64,000 nucleotides of DNA, from contig OY776121.1 in assembly GCA_963675135.1 (NCBI GenBank), positions 73,486,265 through 73,550,264 of the forward strand. The letters run 5' to 3'. Of the stretch, positions 22,806 to 36,829 are shown in pieces. The position numbers were made by a program, and so were the translations under genes. Numbering within the stretch: the first letter of the stretch is position 1; each line of letters begins with the position of its first letter. This stretch comes from Galeopsis tetrahit (lineage: Eukaryota > Streptophyta > Magnoliopsida > Lamiales > Lamiaceae). The notes beneath the pieces are model-generated. The model was not told where the DNA came from. It saw only the letters and a list, made by a program, of their open reading frames with translations, and made no database searches.

Positions 22806-25800
22806 TTGTGTAAATACTTTTTCTATATATATATATTTATTTATTGATAAAAATGAAATTAAATAGGTGTATGTGCGTCAAAAACAGTAAAATGTTTATT
22901 AAGAAGATGTCATATTTTAAAGATTTTATGTCGATATCGAAAGGATAGAAACAGATAACTCTTCGCTCTGTAGGAGAAATTATCGTCAATCATGGAATAT
23001 TAATTTGTAGATATAATTTCATTTTGTCCACTAGTGGCCAATCGCTGTAAATAGTCAGTGATTTTTATCGAAACTTTTTTTTTGTTTTAAAATTTCTTTT
23101 ATATGTATTTGCTTATTTTAAAATATACTTGAAGTTATATTAAATTGTCGGTGACAATTTATAGATACTAAAATTGAATAAATTGATGATACAAGCAAAT
23201 TTTTGATTAGAGAATCGATTAAAAATTATTTTTTTTCCTTTTAGTTTAGTTCCAATTGCTCTAAAGAAAATGCCATGCGTGTATTTATCAAAATAAATAA
23301 GGCTTCAAACTTTTGTCCACTAAAAAAAGAAAAATGGGGCTATTTAATGGTATGAACATGATTGTAGGAGGAATCAAAATCCATGTCCCTACTTTGAATT
23401 GTTAGATTTCTATTATTAGTAAACCCAACAATATAAGTGTTCTAGTTTGAACAGCAAGTCCACCAACTAAATTGGCTTCGATCGCCAAGTATTATATTTG
23501 CTTCCAATAGTGTAGATTTCGACACGTTTTATATGGAAATTGTTTTTAAATGATTAGTGAGTTATGTGCATACTTGATACATAAATTCTTATTTTTAGTG
23601 TTTGAGTAATATTTTAGTTTAAAAAATAATTAAGTTGAAATTCATAGTATAATAAATGAGACCCGTCTCATTTATAAAATTGTAATATACAATTTTTTTT
23701 CAATATATAAATGTACTGTACAGTTTAATTGCTTTTAATATTAAATAATTTGTAAGGAAATGTTTAATATGACTTGCTTGTAATAAAATGGGATTTTTTT
23801 TAAAAGAGCACTCAATTGTTTTCAAAAAATAAAAAAGAAAGAAAATAAAAGAAAAGGAGCATTCAATTGCAGTACAATTGAAATAATTGAACTATAATAT
23901 TAACATGTTCAAATGTAGTGGATTTAAAATTCATTTGAACAATTAATTATATTTTTAAATAACTTAAAATTTTATTATATACTCCAGTATACATTTAATT
24001 GGATATCAGAATAAGTGTTTCGAAAAAATAAAAGAAGATTAGGGGTATAAATGAACTAAATAAAGAAGAATGGGTTACTTTTGAATTCAACACATATGTA
24101 GATTCGATTTACTTAAAAATAGTAATAATACGGAGTAATATAAAACACATACATCCTGGATGCAAGTTTACATGACGATTCTATAAAAGTTGTTACAAGA
24201 AACAATTGTTTATGTACGGATTCCAAATTAAGAGGATTCCAAATTAAGAGGGTAGAAGTTGAAAATTGTTAATGACGATTTTGGACCGTTTAACGTTTAA
24301 ACCGCGGTCTACACGGTTCATTTTTTTTTATATACCTAAAAACCTGATATATTTAATACCTAAGTTCAGAAAATAATAATAACCACAAGACTCATATTAA
24401 TCTTTTTGAATAAAAAAGAAGAGACAAAAATATAATACATGTGCCGTCAAGAATTTAGGTCATGAAAATTTTAAACAATCTATAAAAAGACGTAGACGAC
24501 GCGGTTTTCAACTATTTAGACTTTTTATTTTTTATTATTTTATTAATAAATTCTAAAAAAATGCTTTTTATTTTTTAATATTTTATTAATAAACTCTAAA
24601 AAAAAGACTACCTAGACTGCACCTAGTTCGTCTAGGTGGCACCTAACCTCATTTTCGCATAAGCATGTCGATTTACTATAAATTGGGTTGAACCCTAACC
24701 TGACTTTTACATCAATTATTAAACCCACCCTTGATAATGCATAATCTTTCCCCTTATTTTTTTTTTTAATATTTTGATATTGATTTTTTCAGAATCAATA
24801 TTATTTTGATTTAAATGTGATTTAATTTTTAAAAAAAATTGGAGATGAAAATTGAGTGGTTTAAACCCGGTAGTTGAGAATCGAGAGGGGTTTAGGCACG
24901 GTCAAGTGTGGTTGGAGTAGGTCACGAGCACAACAAGAATTATTTGTATAAAATAAAAATAAAACATTTTTATTAGAAATTTTTATGATACGTCCACGAC
25001 AAACATAAGTCTAATATTTTTTAATTTATTTAATACAGTTAAATCTTATCTAGAAATGGATGCACCTCACTTTTTAATGCAACATTCTATATTTTTAATT
25101 CACTTTCACATTTTCCACTCACATCAAAAAATTCAAAGGACTAGCCATTTTAAAATGACTGAAAATAAAAGTAAATGATAAATTTATTTCAATAAATTAA
25201 ATTACAAATAAATTCATAAAATCACTTTTTTTTTTAATTATTTTTGCCGTACGTATTTTTTTCTTTTCAATACACTTGACTATTTTATGACAATTTAATA
25301 TTAGTTTGATAAACTGGTCCGACTAATACATGATTTCGATTTTAATATAATATAATTATTTTTTAAACATATACTACGGAGTAATATATTAATAATAATA
25401 TAATGAATCAAGTTAAGTTTTAATATGTTTTAATAAAAGTTTCATTCATTTCACTTATTACCTATAAAATAATGTTTATATAGGCTATATACTAGCATCT
25501 TTCAATTTTCATATTTTAAATTGTTATATCTTTTAATCGTTTCATATTATTTGACACTATTAGTCTTAATTTTTAATTTAAAAATTGTTATTTTAACATT
25601 TTTACCACATTTTTCCATAAACTACGTACTCATATGAATATTCCTACAATTTTTCTTTTAATATTTTTTTCAACTCTCTTTCTTTATAATTGAAACAAGT
25701 CATTCCACACTCTCTTTTATTTTCCTTCATTTTTCTCTCAATCTTTCATGATAATGAAGGATAAATTTATAAAAAAAAATTATTTAATTATACACAAAAC

Positions 25801-26172
25801 AACATACATTATGAGACTGGAGAAAATAATAATTGCACTACTAATATTTTACTAATACACTTTAAAATTGTTATATAATTATTAAATATACATAAAAATT
25901 AATTGTTATAAAAAATATTTTTAACAAAGTTATTAAAAAAAATTGAAAAATGGGCGAGGGCCCAAGTGCCCAGTATGATTTTTTTATTGTGCATGTTTTA
26001 TAAAATATGACGTTAAATCAAAAGATGAAAACCAAATTAACAAAATATCTATATTTCATGAACCTAATATACAATTTTTATTACTAATTTTAATGGTGTC
26101 ACCATCACGGCATTCCTCGTTCAGGCTGTCACACTTCATGAGTAAAATTTTGAACATCCTCAAAAGAAAATA
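22806..26172. other. Gene-free AT-rich spacer
   Basis: No gene is supported. A near-duplicate of about 50 bp (TTTTTATTTTTTATTATTTTATTAATAAA-type, 24520-24605) lies beside CTAGGTGGCACC words and looks like a degraded repeat. TACTCCGTA 9-mers occur at 24129-24137 and 25375-25383. Confidence 0.45.
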
Positions 26173-26180
26173 GATAAGTG

Positions 26181-26735
26181 TAGGCATGTGCAACGGTTCC
26201 AAACCGCCGGTTTCGGTTAGAAACCGGCGGTTACGGTTTTGGTTTTTCGGTAACCGTAACCGAACCGCGAACCGCCGGTTACGGTTACGGTTTTCAAACC
26301 GGCGGTTCGGTTTGAAAACCGCCGGTTTGGCGGTTTGTTCATTTTTTTTTTCTTTTTTTAAAAATATTATCTCCGTTTTCGCTCGTTTTCACTCCGTTTT
26401 CGTTCGTATTTTATTCGTTTTAACTCATTTTTTAGAAAATACATTACTAAAATTGAATAAAAAGTATATAACTTAAATTTATACATTAAAAATAGAAGAA
26501 TTGTGTATTAAAAAAAATAATTTTTTTGTTTTTTTTTTAATAAAAACCGGCAAACCGCTGGTTAACCGGCAAACCGGCGGTTAACCGCCAAAACCGGCCA
26601 AACCGACGGTTTGCGGTTTGTCAAAATGACGAACCGTAACCGAACCGCCATTTTTCGGTTACGGTTCGGTTTTCAAACCGTAACCGGCGGTTTGGCCGGT
26701 TGGCCGGTTTGGCGGTTCGGTTTTGCGCGTGTCTA
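26181..26735. mobile_element. hAT element rich in AACCGGCGGTT words, 555 bp
   Basis: A perfect 8-bp duplication GATAAGTG flanks it (26173-26180 and 26736-26743). The ends TAGGCATGTGCAACGG and reversed TAGACACGCGCAAAAC form a TIR. Both outer thirds are packed with CCGCCGGTTT/AACCGGCGG words in both orientations, so the arms could fold back; the middle is AT-rich. No coding capacity. Confidence 0.9.
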
Positions 26736-27114
26736 GATAAGTGCTAGGCATCTTCATTACTTGACGGACCGCCGAAAGTCCCATCCTTTATGCAACAAAA
26801 ATGTGACTATTTTTTTTTTTTAAATTATAGTAAAGGACAAAATATATAAATGTACTCGATCCATTCATATTTACATTACATTACATTTCCTTTTTCTATC
26901 TTGGTCTGTCTCATATTAAATTGTCACTTTCTAATATGGTAAAAAAATAGCTTTACATTTTTTTTTTAATTATCTCATTTAAATATTTTAAAATTATATA
27001 TATCAAATGTCATTATTTTTTTTCATTCAAAAATATTTTTTATCTTATTTTTTTAATTAACTAAACCCTCAACCAAAAAGTTATTTTATCATTAATTTAT
27101 AATACTAATAACTA

Positions 27115-27348
27115 CTCCCTCCGTCCACCAAAAGTGTGCTCATTTCTTTTTTTGAGGTCCACAAAAACGTGCTTATTCTATTTAAATAGTTAACTTTTGA
27201 ATATTTTTTCTACTTTACTAACAAGATTGAGTATCTACCAAATATATTTTCTACTCATTATATTAAATATATTATTTATAATTAAAATATGATTTTTTTA
27301 AAAGCACATATAAAAAAAAGTGAGCACACTTTTGGTGGACAGAGGGAG
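27115..27348. mobile_element. Stowaway MITE, 234 bp
   Basis: TIRs CTCCCTCCGTCCACCAAAAG and reversed CTCCCTCTGTCCACCAAAAG with TA duplicated at 27113-27114 and 27349-27350. This is the Tc1/mariner Stowaway signature. The inverted match runs about 35 bp, including AGTGTGCTCA. Confidence 0.95.
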
Positions 27349-28823
27349 TAACTCTTATGTTTATTTTGGGATTATGTAGGACAAAGGAAATTCTGGATGA
27401 AGAAATTTTGATGAATATTATGTGTATTTATTTTGGAATTTTGAGTAGGATATAATGTAACTTTATATCAAATTAATTGTATATGGGTGGATGATGTTGT
27501 TAGTCCTTTAAAAATTGTTTTACATTATATTTCATGAGTTCGTATAGAATAAAAAATATGAAGGGATTGGGGCCTTATATATTTTAAGGTTCGATTTAAA
27601 TTCAAATATTCTTAGGACCTGCCCTGGTGGAATTGAATTGTGAAATTCGAATGTAAAATCGCGAACTAAAACAGGACGGAAAACATTACGTGCCCCCGTC
27701 CGAATGTGATAGTCCCAAGACAAACCTGCCTTAATTTTTAATCAAATCTGAGATGGGGGGAGTACTAACATTGACTTTATATATCTTTCACAAAATATGG
27801 AGCAGTACTGGGGCAATGTTCTCCAATTGGTTTAACCTGATTCATCTATGTTCAGATGAACCATAAAAATATATATATAGGATCACTAGCTAATCCGACA
27901 TTAATAGGAGTTAAAAAATTAATCCTAGATGATTATAGCTAGTATTCAATGAATATAGTGCAAAAAAGGTAAAGCAAACAGGTTTAGATGTCGAAATCAG
28001 TTGTATACCTTTGCTGCTAAAAGTAGAGAGTTGGACAATTAACAAACCTTTTGTCTAGCGTAAGTTCAGTTGATGCAATATTTCAAATAATTAATATTTT
28101 AATTTTCAAAATAAATAATGTAGTACTCTTACAAAAACCAAACGATCCAGTTGTTCGTATGTGTATAATCACATTGATGTAGATCGAAATTGGGCTAGGC
28201 GGCCATGACCTGATTTCAATGTAATTTGTTGTTCTGGATATTTTCTTTCATAAAACGACCACACTTAAATTCAAAAATTGACGAATTCAAATTGAGGGAG
28301 AATAGAAGAGGGACTCATTGAATCCTTAATTCATAGTATATTTTATACATGTTAATTAATTGTTGTCCCGTTGATACAATTATATATACTAAAAAAATTA
28401 AATTGTATTTAAATTATATATCTTTTTGATCATATTGGTGAGACGTAAAGAGTAAGAAGATAAAAAAAATGACGCTTAAACACTAGACGATCTAAATCCG
28501 CCCAACTAGCGTTTTTTAACATTAGTTAGTTATATAGTTAAATAAGTAGATTGTATATAAAAAAGAAAAGGAAAAAAGAAAGGCATGGGTTTGAGTTAAC
28601 AAGTGAGTTTGGGTTTGGGGGTATTAAGTGGGTTGGTAAATTTGGTTTTGGAATGGTTGGTTCTTTTGCAATATGATCATATGATACGAATTAAATAAAA
28701 TGATATAATTGATATGATTTATAACCTAATGCCAATCACATCGTAAGCTTACGATCCTAGCTACCTGAATTATATTTTAAATGTAAAGTCTAAATACTAA
28801 ATTGAAGATCTGTATCATACATT
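27349..28823. other. AT-rich spacer
   Basis: No supported gene or bounded element. A short frame on the minus strand at 27532-27723 has no recognisable domain and is probably chance. Confidence 0.4.
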
Positions 28824-28826
28824 TAA

Positions 28827-29648
28827 GATCATCTCCAGCCACAAACTCTAAAATGAAGATCTTTAAACTTCAAAATACACTTTTTTATACTCTATTTTAA
28901 AAACTTCTCCAACCAAGAAACTCTATATCTTACTCTATTTATTATTTTATTCATTTTCAATACATTACTATCATTAAATAATATAATATATTTATCTTCA
29001 TATTTAAATTAATTTATATAATTAAATTATAAATTAAATATTATTAGTTTTATCAAAATCATAATATGTAAATAAATTTGTAATTTTCAAATATTATTTG
29101 TATTTAAATACTACTCCATAAAATTACGAAACTCATAATGTCGTAAAACGATACATGTGAGTATAATCTAATGCAACACAATTACACTCATTACGTTTAA
29201 AATAGACTAAGTAAAATAGCCTGAGTATTTTTTTCAGTTTGTGTTCACTTATTTTAATATGTTGGTGTTATATATAGTTAGATAATGCATATATGTCCAT
29301 TTTAATATGTAATGTATTTCATATTTAATATATAATATATGTTTTATTGTATTTTAAGTTATTTTTTTGTTGGTAATAATAATACACACAAAAAAAATTA
29401 CACAAATTATCTTATATTATAAATTAGTATAACAATAGAATTGTAATTATATTTAATAAAAGAACTCTAATTGTTAATATAAAATTGTAATACATAATTG
29501 TAAATATTAATAAAATACGGAGTAATAGATATAAAATATAGAGTTTTAAATATTGAATTTCATATATTGAGTTTACTATTCAAAACTCTATTTCAAATCT
29601 TCAAAATAGAGTATGGTTGAAGGAAGACGGAACTCCTTGGAGATGGTC
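28827..29648. mobile_element. PIF/Harbinger (Tourist-like) element, 822 bp
   Basis: Ends GATCATCTCCAGCC and reversed GACCATCTCCAAGG are flanked by TAA on both sides (28824-28826 and 29649-29651). The CATCTCCAxCC terminus with a TAA/TTA target is typical of Tourist elements. Subterminal AACTCTATTTTGAAG-like words occur near both ends. No transposase is present. Confidence 0.8.
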
Positions 29649-29651
29649 TAA

Positions 29652-32600
29652 CACAAAACTCTACATTTTTTATTTATAGTAAAATGAATTAGAAAATTGT
29701 AAATACTATAGTGCCACGTGAACAAGACATGATATCACACTTCGTCACTCTAAATTAATTTGGGCATTTGGGTGATATAAAATGTAAACACGATAGTGCC
29801 ACATGCAACTTTTAAGATGTTGAAAAAAAAAATGTTTAAATAAAAATAACACAAATATGAAATCATTTTAATTGAATTAATAAAGTTATATAAAAAAAAA
29901 AGCTTGTCATGATGCAAAATATGATGCCAAAACCGTGTGCACGGTGTATTAATTAAATTAGGCGGTGAAAGAGCGACGTGGCTCACGCACATACGGTCTT
30001 TTTCCAGGTGCGCTCTTTTCTCGTTTCATACTTCTTTACATGAAATTCCTTTCTTACACAATTTACTTTGTGGAAGTACACACTATTTTGGTTTGAATCC
30101 TTTATTTAAAAAATTATGTATATTTGCTTTAAAAGAATTTGGGAAAAGATTCTTATTGAATTAATTATATTGCGTTGTATTTTATATGTATTTTAAATTT
30201 TATTGATTATTTCATTAGAACGTATTAATTTGATCGATAATAATAGAGTGTCCACGATGGCGTTAATATGTCCACCGCTGATTGGTAATATATAAGATGC
30301 ACATAATACTTTGCCTATAAAATTTTGACTCAATTAATTTATTAAAATTTGATGCATTAATCACGAAAATATAGAAATATTTAATGAAAAATATTAATTC
30401 AGATAGAGTGGTGATAAATGTGGTAAAAGGGGAGTTGTTCACGATTTAGAAGATAAAGCAGCTATGGTTTAACCCAAATAGTTGGTCCGGAGGTGTATAA
30501 AATTCGTTGTCTCATCTAAAAATTCGAATCGAATCAAGAATGTGTGGACGTGAACCTTGTGATTCTGATACTATGAAATAATTTGTCTCATTTAAAAATT
30601 TAAACTTGTAAAAAGAGGAGAATTAATTCATTTGTATTAATTCCTAATATTAACATTGTTCCAAAATTGATCAAACAAAGTCTTTCACCAAATCTAGTTG
30701 TACATAATTAGTCCACGCATAGATTAAGTGCATTGACCCTAGTCCATTAACATCTTGACCAACTAGATTTGGCCAACCTAAACCCAAAAAAAGAAAAAAA
30801 AAATTATCACCTCATCGTTTTCTTTTGTACTATCACGACAAAAAAATGCACGGGTTCTCGATATTGCATCTAAGCCATAGATTGGAGTTGGACCCCACGT
30901 CTATTCAAAGTGAAAATTGGTAGGTCAATACCAAACTAAAATTGAGCTAAATTTATGTGTAAAATAAGTAAATGGTCTAAAAAGTTTATTGGTTTTTAAT
31001 TAGATTTGAATTATTGAATGTTGATTAATTTATAAAAAAATTAGATCCATATAAATTTGCACATAAATATTTATTTTATTATAATATATATTGCCCTTTA
31101 TTTCTTTATAATTATTAATTATAACCAAACACATTCTAGATTTGTTTTTATTCGTTTTCGCATCCTAGATTTGTTTTTATTCATTTTCGCATCCTTTGTT
31201 ACACGCACATATAACTAAGATTAATTAAGTGTATAAGATTTGCTGTAAATATTACCTATTTCGTCCCAGAAGATGAAGAAAAAAAAAGGAGATTTCGATT
31301 TTCAATTTTTTGTCCCATATATAAATAAATATTTAAAACTCTAGGTTTATTATTAATTGGAATTTTATGGTACCCTTAAAAAAAATACTTAACAATGAAG
31401 TATAGTGAAATTCATAAATTCAACTAAAAATAAATGAAGAGATACAAATGAGACTAATATTTTTAAAATTTTGTAAATGAAGAGATACAAATGAAATTGT
31501 TTTCATCGTTTCTCCATTTTTAAATGAGCCACGCCAAACAAATCCAATACTCTACCCTTTCTACCGTAATTAAGAATACAATTGTATTGTCGTCTAAGAC
31601 AACCATCAAAGACTTGAGCTTTTTTTTTTTTTTTTTTAATTACATTAAATAGCCATCCCTTTTCCCCTCCCCATGACTCGAATTCAAGATCTAAAGCCTA
31701 GATAATGGTGCTCTAACCACTTGAAGCTATCTCATTTTATCATCGAAGACTCGAGCTGCTAATTATATAACAGATCATGCATTCATAATTTATCAGCCAT
31801 CTTAAATATATTAATTAAAGAAAGCGTGTTTGGTTGTCTCCTCTTAGTTTCCGCACATGTTACATTTAATTTATTTATTTGTTTGAATGAATATGTCTTC
31901 TCCTTGGCAAATTTAAAGCTAGGTTCAATTAATTTTTTTACAAGCAATTTTTTTTTTATGTCAAGTGTGAATAAAATGTAGCAAATGGACCACATAAAGG
32001 TTTACTTAAGAAAAATAAATAAACTATATATAAAGAAAAATGAAATCAATCCTACAAAATATTCCATATACTTTTATTTTTTATGACCTTATCAAACTAT
32101 TCAATTTGGGTCAAACTACACCAATGCATACCATAAATGTGGATGTGTTCAAAGAATGAATTACAAGTGGCTACAAACTACAAGTCATCTACATAGGTTT
32201 TAAGTATTAATACCTAGATCTATTATATATTTTTATTTTACTTATATATTAAGTTTATCGAGCAAACTTGGTTCATGAAAATTTATAGTGAACTCGATAA
32301 TACTGTTTAGTATATAAAATATTACATTAAAAATTAAGTATTGTTTAAAACACGATACTTTCATATGTTAAACAATAGTATTACTTTAAAATAAAAAAGT
32401 TTACATAAATCGAGTTGTACCCTAAAATTACATCCTAATAACACTTAAAAGTTTATTTTATGTCAGTATACCCCCAAATTAAATTCCATCCAAAATACTC
32501 TTCAACTTTTAGTTCACTATTAATTTTTCAGCTACATTTATAAAATGTTCCGTTCTCATTTACTCCGTATTCAATATTTTTCAACTTTAACTTACTTTTT

Positions 32601-34480
32601 TTTTTTTTTGTACATGCACTTTCAGTTGGCCCCTTTTATTTTACGAATTCAGAAGTCAGAAAGACGTGCTTTGACTGCATTACTTGTCTATGTTAAATAT
32701 ATTCATTATGGCCTGAACTCGATCGCATAACACAGAGAGAAAACAGTGGAGCTAAAAATCAACGACAAATTTTGTTCGACAATATTTTTTTTATGCGTTG
32801 ACAATTAAACATGCATCTAAAAGTTCGTGAAGCATGTTTTTGCAGAAAAGGTTGAAGCATTAATAACCCCACGTCGTGGCAGAAGAAGACTACTTTGTTT
32901 TTTTATAGAGTACTAATTTTTGGGAAATTAGGAGATTATTGATGGGTATTAGATGCTAAAAAACTTTATTACCACTTATTTTATCAATGCTCTTTAGTTG
33001 CATTAAATTTTAAGTTTATTAATACTAAATATTGTTTAACTGTATTAACCCGCTAAAAATATAATGTACGGAGTATTAATAAAATTAATTAACTCTATTA
33101 TCTGCACATTATTGTGTGAGAGTTATTAATTAGTAGCTCCAATAAACAACGACAAATCGTGTTTATTATATATAGTAAACCTAAAAAAAACACAAATATT
33201 TTACATTACAGAAAGGAAATTCTAGCTATTATTCATATAAAAAATTATATTTTAAAATTAATTTAAAATAAACAACAAACCGTTCTATCGGTAAATAAAT
33301 TAAACTTTTATTTTTTTAATTTCAATTTATATTATGAATAAAAATATTCATCAGTATATCGATAAAATTAAGTTCATATTTTAAAGAACAATGCACATTT
33401 ATTTTAAATTTATAATTTTAATTTACACAGTAAATAATAACTTTTATTTTTACGATACTATGAAATTGAAATAATATAAAAATTAAGCAAAATATAATTT
33501 AAAAATTGCAATATCAACACTAGCTAGAAACACAAGAATAAACTTTTCTCTTGGATAATTTATTTGCTACTAAATAAAAAAATACGTATTTAAAATGCTC
33601 AACTATCGCATTATTTACAACACGAAAATTAGATATATTATTTTTCCAATAAAACTATCTCACACAACTTTAAATCGGAAACATTTGACCAAAATAATAC
33701 TACTCCGTATCTCGTGAATTATTGAAAAAACAGAAAAAAAAACCAAAGCTTGGCACACGAGTCATGATATGCAAATGTCGTCTCAATTAACAATGTAGTC
33801 ATGCCAATTTACACACAATTGAAAGAGACCACGTTAAAAAATAATACTCCGTAATAATAAAAATGTATTTTATTGAAGACATAAAATGCGAGTGTGTTTT
33901 GACATCTAGACTAAAGAACTAATTACACTTGAAAACTGATCTTGAAGATTATTGGACGATTCCAGTTACACATAACTTTTTTTGCATTGCATAATTCACT
34001 ATATATATATATATTAGTGTAATAAATTATTAATTGCGAGCTATATAGTATATGCGTAAAGGAAATTATACATCTAATAGATCTTGAAATAGTGTACCCA
34101 ACTTTTGGGTGCCATCCGATCCGGTCATGATTAATTTTTATTAATTTGTAGTGTGTACTTTATACATGTTGATTATTTTTCATTGAACCTTGAATTTATG
34201 TAGTTATAATTAATTTAAGCTATATTTCAATTGTTATCAAATTACTTTCTGAGCATATTTGTGAGAGATTAAGAGGAAAAAAGTGATCAAAGCCCGACTA
34301 GTGGATGGCAGTGTAACGTTTTCTTTTAGGTAAAATCTTTTAGCAAAAATTGTGAGATAGGAGACGCTATTGGTATCCGTAGCGAGGTACTTAAGCACTA
34401 TGAGAAATTTTATCCCTAGAGCATAAATGTTGTCGTTCGATCTTCACTTTTCCTCGCGACTATCGAGGACCTACGAAGCC
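29652..34480. other. Gene-free AT-rich spacer
   Basis: No gene is supported over 4.8 kb. Long T run at 31619-31639. TACTCCGTA 9-mers occur at 32561-32569, 33067-33075, 33701-33709 and 33845-33853, with a fifth just to the left inside the Tourist-like element (29516-29524). Scraps such as the stretch near 30480-30600 read like retrotransposon or MITE debris without clear ends. Confidence 0.45.
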
Positions 34481-34489
34481 CTCAACAAA

Positions 34490-34835
34490 TTGAAAACAAA
34501 ATGTTGTCGTGCCTATTTTGTTGAGAGGGTCAAACAAATGTCTCACATCGAAAAGACATAGAAGAATTTATGGTTATAAAATGGTGGACTAGTATTCCCA
34601 TTGGTATGAGGCCTTTTAGGGAAACTCAAAAGCAAAGTTGTGAGTTTTTGACAAATCCAAAACGAACAATATCATACTAAATGGAAAATATTACGGACAC
34701 CCAGGCCAAGGACCGTAACATATTTTCCCTTGTGAGAGCCCTCGTTAAGTACTAAAAATACTACGGAGGACCCAACCCAAGGACCATAACATATTTCCCC
34801 TTGTGAGAGCCCTCGTTAAGTACTAAAAATATTTG
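34490..34835 (+). repeat. LTR-like debris with a 71-bp tandem duplication
   Basis: The opening AATGTCTCACATCGAAAAGA with a following TATAAA resembles the start of many plant LTRs (a TGTCCCACATCGG-type phrase). At about 34690-34830 a unit containing GGACCGTAACATATTTTCCC and TGTGAGAGCCCTCGTTAAGT occurs twice, 71 bp apart. No paired LTR or coding region is seen. Confidence 0.45.
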
Positions 34836-35227
34836 GCTCTCGTTTTTTAGACGCTTCCTTAATAGTTAGATTTTTGTAGTGTTATATATACGTATTACAA
34901 AGTTAATTACTAGAATGAACCTAGTATATAGTGGGTACACTGTCAAAGCCTCCAGTTGCCTAACGTAGGAATTTATTCTTGTTATTATATATATAGTGCT
35001 GTATCTAGAACCACGACAACTATCCCCCTTTTGTTTTACACACAATTTGGACCACAAACTCACAATACTTAAAATAAACCCAAACCCCCCTTTTCTTAAT
35101 TCTTATGGATTGCACGAGGGCAAACCAATTTAATAATAAACTTATTGTCGATCGGTAAATTAATCGAAATTTTAGTGTTCTCACGTTTTATTTCACATTT
35201 ATAATTATCCATATGCATAGTTTGAAA

Positions 35228-36049
35228 GGGAAAAATATCACTAAACTTTATCACTTCTTACATTTGGTCACCCACATTTAATCACTATTAAAATTGGTCA
35301 CTCAATTATTATTTTCTATCAATTTTTTGGTCACTCAATTATTATTTTCTATCAATTTTGATGCTGCTGCTGCTGTTAGTAAATCCGTCATTCACTAACG
35401 AAGAAACGGTTTTAAGTGCTAATTCTTTTTTGACACCATTTTCCTATTTTAATTCATAAACCTTAGCTCCATCCCAATTTTTTTATCTTCAATTAATATG
35501 TATGGCTAAGTAATACAAAATTCACAAATATAGTGATGTTATGTTAGTATGTACAAAAACTAATAACAGAAAAATATCTAGAATATAAAAGAAAGAAGAA
35601 ATATAAGTTTTTGAAATATTCTTAATATGAATTGATAATTTTAGAGAGTTCTTTACGATTAATTTTCACCACAAATGTTAGTAGATGATCATGCCCGAAT
35701 AATTATAAATGGGGAAATTAATTCTAATAATTTTCTATCAATTTTAGAGAGTTATTATTTTCTATCAATTTTTATGCGCGGAGAGAAAAAGTTTTGAACC
35801 CCGCAAACTATTTTTTAACATCATTTTCTCTCTTTTAATTCCTAAACCCTAAATTTCAAACTGCATTTTTTTTAATTTTTACTGAATTTATTTTCAATTA
35901 ATAATACTGTGGGTAACTAAGAAAAAAACAAAATCACAAATAGAGTTATTTTGAGTTTGTACAAAGAAATGTTTTAATAGTTATGGGATGTGGGTGATCA
36001 AATTTGAAAAGTGATAAAATTTAATGACCAAAAATGATATTTTTCCTCT
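35228..36049. mobile_element. TIR element of Mutator-MITE style, 822 bp
   Basis: The left end GGGAAAAATATCA and reversed right end GAGGAAAAATATCA start long imperfect inverted repeats (about 70 bp), both continuing through TTTATCACTT and GATCACCCACA-like phrases to ACTATTAAAA. I could not assign a target duplication, so the superfamily is tentative. Inside, GGTCACTCAATTATTATTTT is directly repeated (about 35307-35360) and a short GCT/CTG run occurs at 35361-35375. Confidence 0.65.
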
Positions 36050-36829
36050 AAAAAATAATTAATGTTTCATAATAATAATAAAAAAGACCCACGTTTTGTT
36101 AAAAAAAAAAAAACCCACGTTATTGATTAAGTAGAATGAAACATCGATCGAAATAGAAGAATTAAACCGATTGATGATGAAAAGAATACAATTCAAAGAT
36201 GATGACTACCTCTCACCACAAACCGACACCACCGAACCGACATTCCGTTCCCTAGGTTGATTGAAAGGGCAGGTTCAGGTAATCGAGTCAAAATGTACGG
36301 TGTGAACATATCTCCTCCTCTCCTATTTTAGTCGGTTCCGATTTGCCATGTTTGTTTTGCTTTCTATCTTAATTTCTTTTTTGTTGTCATCCATCATCAT
36401 TTTTTTTAAAATTTAATTAGGCCATATTAAATCACAAAGGTGCGTGAATGAGCTCTCTATTTCTGTTTATTTGACGGCTATATATATTTCAGATAACCTT
36501 TCACTCAACCTTATATATTGCCTTTTCATTAATTACCTCCCAAAAGAGAAAAATATAAGAGAAAAATATATAGAGAAAGTCTACTTCAAGGATAAAACTA
36601 CTAAAAAGATTGCGTCAGGGCCACCCATCATTTTCTTCATTATTTTCAAGAACTCATCAAATTCTCTCTCCTAAATTGGTTGTAGCTTACACATATTCTA
36701 TTCTATTTGAATTTCTGATCAAAGTTGGAATTTATTATTTCTGCAATAAATAAATTTCTTGGAGGAATTATCAAAAGGGAATTCAGTAACGATTAGTTCA
36801 TAAGTTCCTATTCAAAATTCTTGTAGTAC
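36050..36829 (+). promoter_or_regulatory. Upstream region of the ERF gene
   Basis: About 780 bp separates the last mobile element from the ERF start codon. It has T/C-rich tracts and a TATATATATT stretch near 36479-36488. I cannot fix the transcription start. Short upstream frames (for example 36444-36674) have no conserved look. Confidence 0.35.

Noticed and set aside
36444..36674. Possible upstream ORF or small gene before the ERF
   Set aside because: 76 codons of Ile/Lys/Ser-rich sequence without domain or codon signal; likely chance in the promoter/5' UTR.
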